DNA of 33,458 nt from Paracoccaceae bacterium (GTDB lineage: Bacteria > Pseudomonadota > Alphaproteobacteria > Rhodobacterales > Rhodobacteraceae), in NCBI GenBank assembly GCA_028874915.1, contig JAPPHA010000098.1, forward strand, positions 1 to 33,458. The letters are read 5' to 3'. The notes beneath the pieces were generated by a model. The model saw only the letters and a list, made by a program, of their open reading frames with translations, had not been told where the DNA came from and did no database searches. Below are positions 7,641 through 15,420 of the stretch, piece by piece; positions within the stretch are counted from its first letter, which is position 1, and each line of letters begins with the position of its first letter. Both the position numbers and the translations under genes were made by a program.

Positions 7641-8699
7641 ATGATCAAATCCACTCTGAAAGTTCTGATGACTGGAGCGATGCTTGCAGGCATTGCGGTC
7701 CCCGCCGCCGCGGCCGACTACAGCATCCGCGCCACGGCAAACTCGAACGAAAACGATGAGGACTATGACGGCCTGATCGTGTTCAAGAGCTTTGTCGAAA
7801 GTGCTTCGAATGGCGCCATTGAGGTCGAACTTTTCATCGGCACGCAACTCTGCGCAAACGGTGCGGAATGCCTGCAGAGTGTCGCTGACGGATCGGTTGA
7901 CGTCTACATTTCCACTTCTGGCGGTGCGGCTGGCATCTTCCCCTACGTCCAGGTGCTGGATCTGCCTTACCTGATGTCGAACGACCGTGTTGCCGAAGCC
8001 GTCCTTTCGGGCGATTTCACACGCAAGATGCGCGAAATGGCCCTCACCGATTCCGACGGCCTGATTCGCCTGATGACGATTGGCAACACCGGCGGCTGGC
8101 GCAACTTTGCGAACACCAAGCGGCGCGTGATGAACCCGGGCGACCTGGCCGGCCTGAAGATTCGCACGGTCGTCGCCGACCTCCCGCAGGAACTGGTCAG
8201 AGCACTTGGCGCCTCCCCGACGCCGGTTCCGTGGCCGGAACTCTTCACGTCGTTTCAGACCGGCGTGGTCGAAGGTTCCAAGAACGGCATAACCGACATC
8301 ATGGGTATGAAGTTTCCTGATGCCGGCCTGCAATATGTCACGCTTGACGGCCATGCCTACATGGGGGCGCTGTGGTGGATGAACAACGCATCGTTCATGT
8401 CCATGCCGGAAGACATGCGCCGCATCGTGATTGATGGTTTTGCTGCGCTTCAGCAGGCGACGTTTGCGTCGCCAAAGCGAAAATCGATTCAGGCCTACGC
8501 CGATTTTGTCGAGGGTGGCGGTGACATCTATGTTCCGACCCCCGCGGAGAAGGGTCAGTTTCGCGAAGCGGCGGCGCCGGTCTATGAATGGTTCAAGGTG
8601 AACATTGATAGAGGTCCGGAAATTTTCGACGCGCTCATATCAGCGGTGGCTGAAGCCGAGGCCGGCCTCGAGGCCGGAACGGCCCAGGATATCAACTGA
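7641..8699 (+). CDS. TRAP transporter periplasmic binding protein (DctP family)
   Basis: A 352-aa secreted binding protein. A Sec signal peptide is clear, with probable cleavage after VPAAAA before DYSIRATANS. The start is fixed by GGAGG at 7631-7635. DctP-family landmarks are LCANGAECLQSVADGSVDVY, LDLPYLMSNDRVAEAVLSG, LAGLKIRTVVADLPQELVRA (with the conserved ligand-binding Arg) and PVPWPELFTSFQTGVVEGSKN. An early CANGAEC pair could form a disulfide. It would define the specificity of the TRAP system. The strong hairpin 18 bases after its stop probably ends most transcripts. Sulfosugar or sulfonate as ligand is inferred from context only. Confidence 0.9.
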   Translation: MIKSTLKVLMTGAMLAGIAVPAAAADYSIRATANSNENDEDYDGLIVFKSFVESASNGAIEVELFIGTQLCANGAECLQSVADGSVDVYISTSGGAAGIFPYVQVLDLPYLMSNDRVAEAVLSGDFTRKMREMALTDSDGLIRLMTIGNTGGWRNFANTKRRVMNPGDLAGLKIRTVVADLPQELVRALGASPTPVPWPELFTSFQTGVVEGSKNGITDIMGMKFPDAGLQYVTLDGHAYMGALWWMNNASFMSMPEDMRRIVIDGFAALQQATFASPKRKSIQAYADFVEGGGDIYVPTPAEKGQFREAAAPVYEWFKVNIDRGPEIFDALISAVAEAEAGLEAGTAQDIN

Positions 8700-8716
8700 C
8701 CTGCGATTCGGATTTC

Positions 8717-8743
8717 GGGGGCTGCGCGCTGCGCGCAGCCCCC
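8717..8743. terminator. Hairpin between convergent genes, likely bidirectional terminator
   Basis: A perfect 12-bp stem (GGGGGCTGCGCG against CGCGCAGCCCCC) with a 3-base loop lies between the TRAP binding-protein stop at 8699 and the stop of the convergent Sel1-type gene at 8748. There is no real T-run, but the position and stability fit transcription termination or attenuation from both sides. Confidence 0.65.
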
Positions 8744-8747
8744 GGTT

Positions 8748-9221
8748 TCAACGAAACGGGTAGAGCCAGTACCGGTAGTCATCAATCAGTTCATGGGCCT
8801 TCCTGATTTGTGCTGGCGTCATCTTTTTCACCACTTCCTCTTGGGAAATGGCCGCGTCCGGGTCTCCGCCGATCGCGGAAAGGACGTACCACATGTATGC
8901 CCGGACAAGGTCCGGGGCCGGAATGCCGCGCCCGATCTCGTAATACCACCCGACTCCGGATTGGGCTCCCGGGTGCCCCTTCATGGAGGCCCGAAGATAC
9001 CATTCGAATGCGCGAACGTCGTCGCGCTCGACGCCCAGGCCCATCGCGTACATGACACCGATCAGTTCTTCGGCTTCCGCGTTCCCGGATCGCGCTGCCG
9101 GTCGGAGCTGTTCCATCGCAGCGGCGTATTGACCCGCATCCATAAGATCGCGCGCCGTTTCGATCTCGGCCGGTGCCGGTCCGGAGATGCAAAGAAACGC
9201 AAGAAGGGCAAAGCGCTTCAT
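8748..9221 (-). CDS. Secreted Sel1-repeat protein
   Basis: A 157-aa protein with a signal peptide (MKRFALLAFLCISGPAPA, then EIETARDL). It is followed by TPR/Sel1-type helical repeats: GNAEAEELIGVMYAMGLGVE, DDVRAFEWYLRASMKGHPGA and IPAPDLVRAYMWYVLSAIGG. The ATG at 9221 follows AGGAAAGGA; upstream extension would run into the divergent gene. Such proteins are periplasmic scaffolds or adaptors; no specific partner can be named. It lies antisense between the TRAP genes and the rest of the sulfosugar operon, with only 18 bases separating its start from that of the di-heme protein. Shared divergent control with the di-heme gene is possible. Confidence 0.78.
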   Translation of the reverse strand: MKRFALLAFLCISGPAPAEIETARDLMDAGQYAAAMEQLRPAARSGNAEAEELIGVMYAMGLGVERDDVRAFEWYLRASMKGHPGAQSGVGWYYEIGRGIPAPDLVRAYMWYVLSAIGGDPDAAISQEEVVKKMTPAQIRKAHELIDDYRYWLYPFR

Positions 9222-9239
9222 CTCGGTCCTTTCCTGGCT

Positions 9240-10529
9240 ATGCTTGCGTATGCGCCCGCGCATGGGACCGATTTTCCGCCACCGTTGCAACCCTCGGACT
9301 TTCAGGATTTCAGTTCCGAACAGGTCAAGTTGGGCCAACTTCTGTTCTTTGACCCAATCCTTTCGGGCAACCGCAACATCTCCTGCGCCACATGCCACTC
9401 TCCCGACCATGCCTTGACCGACGGTCTGTCGCTCGGAATCGGCGAAGGCGGCACGGGTGTCGGTCCGGAGAGAACTGCGGGAACGGGCAAAGAGCGCATT
9501 CGCAAGCGGATCCCGCGCAATTCACCAGCCCTCTGGAACCTTGGCGCATGGGAAGTCGAAACGCTTTTCCATGACGGCCGCATTGCGGTTTCCGATATCT
9601 ACGAGAATGGCTTCAACACTCCTGCTCAGGAATGGCTCCCCAGGGGTTTGAACAGCATTCTTGCCGTGCAGGCACTGTTTCCGCTGACGTCGCAGTTCGA
9701 GATGGCCGGTGATCCAAGTGAGAACGAAGTTGCCGGCGCGGCCTACGACCGCATTGACGCCGTCTGGCCGATTCTGGCCAAACGGATTCGCATCATCCCG
9801 GAATATGCCGAATTGTTCATTGCTGCCTTTGATGATGTGAGCAGTCCGCCTGAGGTCGACATAACGCATGTCGCCAACGCGCTTGCCGCATTCGAGGCAA
9901 CCGAATTCCAAAGCTATGACAGCCCCTTTGACGCATTCCTTGCCGGTGACTCTTCTGCCTTGTCGCCGCGTCAACGGGCCGGGCTGGAACTCTTTTTCGG
10001 CAAGGCGGGGTGCAGCGCATGCCATTCGGGCAAGCTCCTGACAGATCACCGGTTCCACGCGTTGATGCTGCCTCATTTCGGTCCGGGCAGAACCCGTCAG
10101 TGGGATCCGGTGGTTCGAGATACCGGGCACATGGCCGTGTCTGATCGGCTGGAGGACGCGTATCGATTCCGTACACCGTCGCTTCGCAACGTTGCGTTGA
10201 CCGGCCCTTATGGCCACAACGGAGCCTATTCCACCCTAGAGGGGATCATTCGTCATCACCTTGAACCGAGACGCGCGTTCGACAGGTGGCAACCCGGGCT
10301 GGCCGAACTGCCTGACGTGCCATGGCTCACCGCAACCGATTTCCTGCCATTGATCGATATCTACGAACGCGCACGCCTGTTCTCGCGAGTGGATATCAAT
10401 CCGGTGTCGCTTACGGACACCGAGATCGGGAACCTTGTGGCCTTCATGCATGCGCTGACCGGAACGGATTCGGTGAGAGGACGTCTTGGCCGTCCGTCTA
10501 CGGTTCCGAGCGGGCTGAAAGTGGATTGA
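9240..10529 (+). CDS. Di-heme cytochrome c peroxidase / MauG-like protein
   Basis: A protein of about 429 aa with two c-type heme sites, CATCH at about residues 49-53 and CSACH at about 258-262. It has the family context LGQLLFFDPILSGNRNISCATCH, NSPALWNLG, RGLELFFGKAGCSACH-like sequence and FRTPSLRNVALTGPYGHNGAYSTLEGII. It should be exported and use or form peroxide, or carry out MauG-type oxidation. The start is uncertain: the ATG at 9240 gives only a short leader (LAYAPAHG), while the preceding in-frame codons (KKRKKGKALHLGPFLA) look like a fuller signal peptide but offer no standard start. Its stop overlaps the kinase start by one base (TGATG), placing it at the head of the sulfosugar operon, where such a protein is not a known member. 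Confidence 0.82.
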   Translation: MLAYAPAHGTDFPPPLQPSDFQDFSSEQVKLGQLLFFDPILSGNRNISCATCHSPDHALTDGLSLGIGEGGTGVGPERTAGTGKERIRKRIPRNSPALWNLGAWEVETLFHDGRIAVSDIYENGFNTPAQEWLPRGLNSILAVQALFPLTSQFEMAGDPSENEVAGAAYDRIDAVWPILAKRIRIIPEYAELFIAAFDDVSSPPEVDITHVANALAAFEATEFQSYDSPFDAFLAGDSSALSPRQRAGLELFFGKAGCSACHSGKLLTDHRFHALMLPHFGPGRTRQWDPVVRDTGHMAVSDRLEDAYRFRTPSLRNVALTGPYGHNGAYSTLEGIIRHHLEPRRAFDRWQPGLAELPDVPWLTATDFLPLIDIYERARLFSRVDINPVSLTDTEIGNLVAFMHALTGTDSVRGRLGRPSTVPSGLKVD

Positions 10530-11416
10530 TGGCCCGTGTCCTTGTGATCGGCCTTGCAACCATGGACTTCGTGTTTCAGGTGGAAACCCTGCCCGAAGAA
10601 GCCCGGAAATACAGAGCGCGCGCGGCAGAGGCCGTGAGTGGAGGCTGCGCAGCCAATGCGGCTGTGGCAATCACGCGGCTCGGGGGCGAAGCGCTCTTGG
10701 GCACATGGCTGGGCTTCGATCATTTGGGCGAACTCATCGTGTCTGACCTTCAGCGCGAGGGTGTGGATACGAAACACGTTCAACGGACTGGCGGCGCGAA
10801 CTCATCTTTCAGTTCGGTCTATGTTGATTCCGCTGGCGAGCGCCAAATCATGAACTTTCGCGAAGCGGATCCTGCGGTCGAAAACGCCTGGATTGCCGAT
10901 GTCACCGGCGTTGACACGGTTCTTTGTGATACACGCTGGAACCAGGGCGCCGTAGCTGCCTTGAAACTTGCCCGCAAAACCGGTGTTCCCGGAATCGTGG
11001 ATGCCGAGGCGCCCGTGACAGCCAGTACACTGGAATTCGCGAGCCACGTTGCCTTTTCGCGCCAAGGCCTCCTCTCTCTAGTCCATGACGCCGACCTGCC
11101 GGCTGCGCTGAACAAGGCAGCCGAGAAACTGGGCGTGTGGGTTTGTGTGACTGATGGCGACAAGGGTGTCTGGTACTCCGGCCCGAACGGGATCGAACAT
11201 GTGGCAGCCTACACGGTTGATGCGAAAGACACTCTCGCGGCCGGGGACGTCTGGCATGGCGCCTTTGCGCTTGCTCTGGGCGAAGGCCGGGACGAATCCG
11301 GTGCCGTCAGATTCGCGAACGCCACGGCCGCTATCAAGTGCAGCCGTACCGGGGGTCGAAATGGTGCACCATCACGTGTCGAAGTCGAGGACTTCCTGAA
11401 GGAGAGAACACGATGA
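10529..11416 (+). CDS. PfkB-family kinase, sulfofructose kinase candidate
   Basis: A 295-aa ribokinase/PfkB kinase. The C-terminal signature is DTLAAGDVWHGAFALAL with the catalytic base Asp at 240, and SGGCAANAAVAITRLGG lies near residue 37. Lys27 (EEARKYRA), Asn109 (IMNF) and Arg136 (DTRW) fall at almost the same numbers as the sulfonate-contacting Lys27, Asn109 and Arg138 of E. coli sulfofructose kinase YihV, as I recall that structure. It would phosphorylate 6-deoxy-6-sulfofructose at O1 with ATP in the cytoplasm. It overlaps both neighbours: TGATG with the di-heme gene and ATGA with the aldolase. Another ketose or 2-keto sugar acid kinase is the alternative. Confidence 0.82.
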   Translation: MARVLVIGLATMDFVFQVETLPEEARKYRARAAEAVSGGCAANAAVAITRLGGEALLGTWLGFDHLGELIVSDLQREGVDTKHVQRTGGANSSFSSVYVDSAGERQIMNFREADPAVENAWIADVTGVDTVLCDTRWNQGAVAALKLARKTGVPGIVDAEAPVTASTLEFASHVAFSRQGLLSLVHDADLPAALNKAAEKLGVWVCVTDGDKGVWYSGPNGIEHVAAYTVDAKDTLAAGDVWHGAFALALGEGRDESGAVRFANATAAIKCSRTGGRNGAPSRVEVEDFLKERTR

Positions 11417-12450
11417 ACCTGACGCCCGGGAAACTGTGGGGGCTGCGCCGTATGGCGGATAGCCGGGGTATCTTCAAGATGACGGCCGTGGACCAGCGGC
11501 CACCGATCGAAGAGCCGATTGCCAAACATCTCGGCACAGGCATGGCGCCTTGGAACCAGGTTGCACGGTTCAAGGCATTGCTGGTGGAAACGCTTCAGGC
11601 AAAGAGCACGGCGATGCTCCTAGATCCACACTACGCAATCCCTCAGGCCATCGGAATGCTCTCACCGACGAAGGGACTGATTGTGACGCTTGAGAACAGC
11701 GAATTCGGAGAAACCGCGGGAGGCCGCCTGTCTACCAGTATCGATGACTGGTCGGTCGGCAAGATCAAACGCATGGGTGGAGATGCGGTCAAGGTTCTTG
11801 CCTGGTATCGGCCCGACGCTGCCCGCAGCGTAACCAGCAGACAGCAGGATTACGTGAAACGCATAGGCGGCGAATGCGTCCGGTTTGATATCCCCTTCCT
11901 GTTGGAACTCCTTGTTTATCCCATGGCGGAGGATATCCGTCAGACTCGTGAATATACGGAAATGAGTGGAAAAAGGTCGGAACACGTCCTGGCTTCGGTC
12001 GAGGAATTCGCGAAACCGGATTATGGCGTGGACATGTTCAAATTGGAGAGCCCCGTCGGTGCGTCGGGTGCCGATGGCTCGGCGGAAGTGCAGGGTCTTT
12101 TTGACGAACTGGGTCAGCTCGCGCGACGGCCCTGGGTCATGTTGTCCGCTGGAGCGGGAAAGTCCGAATTCAAGGCTGTTCTCGAACATGCATTTGCCGC
12201 TGGTGCATCCGGGTTCCTGGCCGGCCGTGCCATCTGGTTCGACGCATTCAGGGCGTATCCAGACTGGGGCGCCATAAGGACGCAGCTGAAAGACAGTGCG
12301 GTTAGCTACATGGCAGAAATATGTGACCTTGCGGACAATCACGCATCGAACTGGGCAGCCCATCCCTGCTTCGGAACGGACGGGGCTCGGTTTCGACCTT
12401 CCAATTCGAGCTTTCGCCACGTCTATCCTGGATTTGGAAGCCTTTCATGA
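11413..12450 (+). CDS. LacD/YihT-type class I aldolase, sulfofructose-1-phosphate aldolase candidate
   Basis: A 345-aa aldolase related to tagatose-1,6-bisphosphate aldolase LacD and SFP aldolase YihT. Landmarks are FKMTAVDQRPPIEEPI, LLDPHYAIP, GGDAVKVLAWYRPD (Lys127), VDMFKLESPV (Lys210, probable Schiff-base lysine) and GASGFLAGRAIWFDAF (Arg272, aligned with the sulfonate-binding Arg of YihT in a GR motif). It is longer than YihT (about 290 aa), with an added C-terminal tail NHASNWAAHPCFG onward. Expected reaction: sulfofructose-1-phosphate to DHAP plus sulfolactaldehyde. The ATG at 11413 and the stop at 12450 both sit in ATGA overlaps, so it is coupled to kinase and isomerase. Confidence 0.83.
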   Translation: MNLTPGKLWGLRRMADSRGIFKMTAVDQRPPIEEPIAKHLGTGMAPWNQVARFKALLVETLQAKSTAMLLDPHYAIPQAIGMLSPTKGLIVTLENSEFGETAGGRLSTSIDDWSVGKIKRMGGDAVKVLAWYRPDAARSVTSRQQDYVKRIGGECVRFDIPFLLELLVYPMAEDIRQTREYTEMSGKRSEHVLASVEEFAKPDYGVDMFKLESPVGASGADGSAEVQGLFDELGQLARRPWVMLSAGAGKSEFKAVLEHAFAAGASGFLAGRAIWFDAFRAYPDWGAIRTQLKDSAVSYMAEICDLADNHASNWAAHPCFGTDGARFRPSNSSFRHVYPGFGSLS

Positions 12451-13829
12451 AACTGGGCGTCCTGCCACTCGCCCGGCCGACATTCGACTTGGATTATGCC
12501 GGTCAAAATCTTGCGGCAATGCTCGCCCGTCTGGATGCAACCGGACATGATATTGTCGGTCCGCGCACGTTCTTGCTCGATGACGACATGGCCCGGCACG
12601 CCATACGCGACCTGGCGGTGTCGGGGGTGGAACACGTCCTGATCCTGCAGGGGACATTCACCGATGCCGGAATGGCGAGTGCTGCTGCCGTGTCGTTCGA
12701 CCAACCCTTGTCGATCTGGGCAGTGCCCGAACCGCGCCTTGGCGGTCGCTTGCGGCTGAATTCCTTTTGCGGACTGAATCTCGCAAGCCACGCATTCGGT
12801 CGCAACGGCCGCAGGTTTTCGTGGCTCTATATTGACCCGAACGGCGATGTCGCGGAAGACATCGCGGACCTGCTGGCAGGCGAACGTGAGCCGAGGGTTC
12901 TGGATGCCTCTACGGTGCCTGCGCCGAACCCGGAAGGTTCAAGGGTCGCAAAGGCTGTTCGGGGCCGGCGGATCGCCCGGATTGGTGAACATCCGGCCGG
13001 TTTCGACACCTGTGCCTACGACCCGGTCGAGATGAAAGGGCTCACCGGGGTCGAGGTGGATGAACGCGTGCTCGACGATCTCTTTGACGTCGCGCGGACC
13101 GTGCCTGACCAGGGCACGGACGTTCTCCGTGCGGAAACCTGCAAGCAGTTGACAGGCCTTGATCAGGTCGATCAGGCCGGGCTTGCCAATTCACTCCGGT
13201 TGAAGATCGGTCTTGAGGTGCTCAAATCCGAACGCGGTTATGATGCCTTCGCGATCCGGTGTTGGCCCGAAATGTTTACCGAATTCGGCGGCGCGGTTTG
13301 TGGACCCGCGGCCATGCTGGGCGAGGACGGGGTTCCATGTGCCTGCGAGTCTGATGTCTATGGCGCGCTTACGCAGCTTGTCTTGCAGGAAACCGCGCAG
13401 GCACCGGTGTTTTTGACCGATCTGGTTGATATCGACGTGAAAGATGACACGGGCGTCGTCTGGCACTGCGGTCAGGCGCCCTTGTCCATGCGCGATCCCG
13501 AAATCCGGGCCGAGGCCACGATTCACTCCAACCGATTGCAACCCCTTCTCTACGAGTTCCCGCTAAAGCCGGGTCCGGTCACCTGGATGCGCATCAGCCA
13601 AGCATTCAACAGACCGCGGATCGTACTTGGATTCGGTGAGATGCTTCGCCGCCCGCTTCCCTTTTCGGGTACATCCGGCGTGATCCGGTTTTCGCGCGAT
13701 GCTGACGATGTTCTCTCGGACATCATTTCGAGCGGCCTTGAACACCATATTGCCATCGCATACGGCGATCACCGGCCTACCTTGCGGGGCGTGGCAGGGG
13801 CGCTGGAAATGCCGCTGCTTGAGGTTTGA
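12447..13829 (+). CDS. Fucose/arabinose-isomerase-fold isomerase, sulfoquinovose isomerase candidate
   Basis: A 460-aa member of the L-fucose/L-arabinose isomerase superfamily. The N-terminal part has the layered Rossmann-like pattern (VEHVLILQGTFTDAGMA, LSIWAVPEPRLGGRLRLNS). The C-terminal half has the metal and substrate region AIRCWPEMFTEFGGAVCGPAA followed by VPCACESDVYGALTQLVLQ and a late HHIAIAYGD segment. Some SQ-degrading bacteria use an isomerase of this superfamily, instead of the YihS type, to convert SQ to sulfofructose, and the kinase/aldolase neighbours fit. It overlaps the aldolase by ATGA and ends one base before the Gfo/Idh gene. Another aldose-ketose substrate is possible. 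Confidence 0.8.
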   Translation: MKLGVLPLARPTFDLDYAGQNLAAMLARLDATGHDIVGPRTFLLDDDMARHAIRDLAVSGVEHVLILQGTFTDAGMASAAAVSFDQPLSIWAVPEPRLGGRLRLNSFCGLNLASHAFGRNGRRFSWLYIDPNGDVAEDIADLLAGEREPRVLDASTVPAPNPEGSRVAKAVRGRRIARIGEHPAGFDTCAYDPVEMKGLTGVEVDERVLDDLFDVARTVPDQGTDVLRAETCKQLTGLDQVDQAGLANSLRLKIGLEVLKSERGYDAFAIRCWPEMFTEFGGAVCGPAAMLGEDGVPCACESDVYGALTQLVLQETAQAPVFLTDLVDIDVKDDTGVVWHCGQAPLSMRDPEIRAEATIHSNRLQPLLYEFPLKPGPVTWMRISQAFNRPRIVLGFGEMLRRPLPFSGTSGVIRFSRDADDVLSDIISSGLEHHIAIAYGDHRPTLRGVAGALEMPLLEV

Positions 13830-13830
13830 G

Positions 13831-14922
13831 ATGGAGCTTCGCTACGGATTGATCGGGTCGGGCATGATGGGCCTCGAGCACATTCTCAGTCTCGGCCTCC
13901 TGGAGGGTTGCGAAGTCACCGCTGTCACGGACCCCGACGATTCAATGCGGGCGCTTGCGATCGAAACCGCCGGTGGAAAGGCAAAAGGTTTCACCGACCA
14001 CGGGAAAATGCTCTCGGAGGAGATTTGTGATGCTTTGATCATTGCCTCTCCAAACGATACCCACCATGAAATACTGCTGGATGTGCTCGGATCGGACCTG
14101 CCCATCCTCTGCGAAAAACCGCTTTGCACAACCTCCGCACACTGCCGCGAGGTTCTTAGAGAAGCCGAAGACCGCGTTGCACCTGTCTGGGTTGCGATGG
14201 AATACCGCTTCATGCCGCCGGTTCAACGTTTTCTCTACGAGCTTCGCCGGGGGTCTGTCGGGGTGCCCCGGATGATAGCGGTCCGCGAGCACCGATTCCC
14301 GTTCCTGGATAAAGTCGGCGACTGGAACCGGTTCAACGCGCGTACCGGAGGCACACTGGTCGAGAAATGCTGTCACTACTGGGATCTGATGCGCCTGACA
14401 CTCAACAGCAATCCTACGCGCGTCTTTGCGTCCGCCGGTGTGGATGTGAACCATCAGGACGAAATGTACGATGGTTGTGTTCCCGACATCATCGACAATG
14501 CATTTGTCGTTATTGAATTCGAAAACGGCACGCGGGGCATGCTCGACCTTTGCATGTTCGCCGAAGGTTCATACTGGCAGCAAGTGATTTCGGTCGCTGG
14601 AGATGCAGCAAGAATCGATGTGAAGGTTCCGGGTCCTGCCCGGTTTTCAGCCGATGGCAAGGAACGGGCCTCGAAAATCGAGATATCGCTCAGATCTACC
14701 AAGGAGGTTTGTCGCGAGGAAATCACCGTCGACCACGAGTTGCTTTCGGTCGGTGATCATCACGGCTCGACGTATTTTCAACACAAACGATTTCGTGATC
14801 TCATTCTTCGTGGCAGGGGCAAGCCAGAGGTCAGCCTTTTGGATGGACTTTGGTCGGTCGCCGTCGGCGAAGCCGCTGAAGAAAGCGCCCGGACCGGCGA
14901 GTCCGTTGATGTGAAGGTCTAA
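13831..14922 (+). CDS. Gfo/Idh/MocA-fold protein, candidate NAD-dependent sulfoquinovosidase (GH188-like)
   Basis: A 363-aa protein with an N-terminal NAD-binding Rossmann motif (GLIGSGMMGLEHI, residues about 6-18), the EKPL motif after LPILCEKPLCTTSAH, and the central GGTLVEKCCHYWDLMRL segment typical of the Gfo/Idh/MocA C-terminal sheet. It closes the sulfosugar operon, one base after the isomerase. NAD-dependent sulfoquinovosidases that work by transient C3 oxidation have this fold and occur in SQ clusters lacking a classical GH31 enzyme, including in roseobacters. None of the GH31 type is present here. A plain inositol/sugar dehydrogenase role remains possible. No terminator is obvious after it. 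Confidence 0.75.
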   Translation: MELRYGLIGSGMMGLEHILSLGLLEGCEVTAVTDPDDSMRALAIETAGGKAKGFTDHGKMLSEEICDALIIASPNDTHHEILLDVLGSDLPILCEKPLCTTSAHCREVLREAEDRVAPVWVAMEYRFMPPVQRFLYELRRGSVGVPRMIAVREHRFPFLDKVGDWNRFNARTGGTLVEKCCHYWDLMRLTLNSNPTRVFASAGVDVNHQDEMYDGCVPDIIDNAFVVIEFENGTRGMLDLCMFAEGSYWQQVISVAGDAARIDVKVPGPARFSADGKERASKIEISLRSTKEVCREEITVDHELLSVGDHHGSTYFQHKRFRDLILRGRGKPEVSLLDGLWSVAVGEAAEESARTGESVDVKV

Positions 14923-15420
14923 AGAAGGAAGACCTGGAATCATGAGGATGGCGTGCTGGCAATTCCCGCCCGTTCTCACTTGGATACGACAGAAGCACGT
15001 GAAATGGGGCCGAGCAGACCGGGTCGTTTACCGAGCCCCGTCATACACAGGACCTAACGGGCAGATTTCCCGGTTCCAATGGGTGCAGCTTCGCTCCGGA
15101 ACGAGCATAGATCGAGTGCACCATTCGCGCAGGCGGTAGTGGCAGGCGTTGAAGAAGCAGGTTCATCCGGTCCAAGGCCAAGGTTTCCGTGCGGCGGACA
15201 CGTTTCGAAAGCAAAACAGGCGCCTGCTGGCCCTGGTTGAGGGCCCCATGGGACACGCAAACCCCCACTGCCGTCTCAGTCGGAATTTCGCGTACCCAAC
15301 CGAATCGGCGCTCGCATTTCCGGGCGTCAATCCCACCATGTCATTGCGAAACGTTTGACGAGATTCGATCAGGATCCCGTGTTTCGCATGTAAAACCGGT
15401 CGGCGCCGGGATTGCCCGGC
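14923..15420. other. Intergenic stretch, no recognisable gene
   Basis: Only short open frames without family motifs are present. The sequence just left of 15421 shows weak resemblance to 1900-1950, suggesting the duplicated block may once have reached further. Confidence 0.45.

Noticed and set aside
7566-8354. Minus-strand open frame opposite the TRAP binding protein
   Set aside because: No motifs, and it overlaps a gene with a signal peptide and a strong ribosome site on the other strand.
14942-15358. Short plus- and minus-strand open frames after the Gfo/Idh gene
   Set aside because: No family features, no ribosome sites, and the region borders a proven relic.
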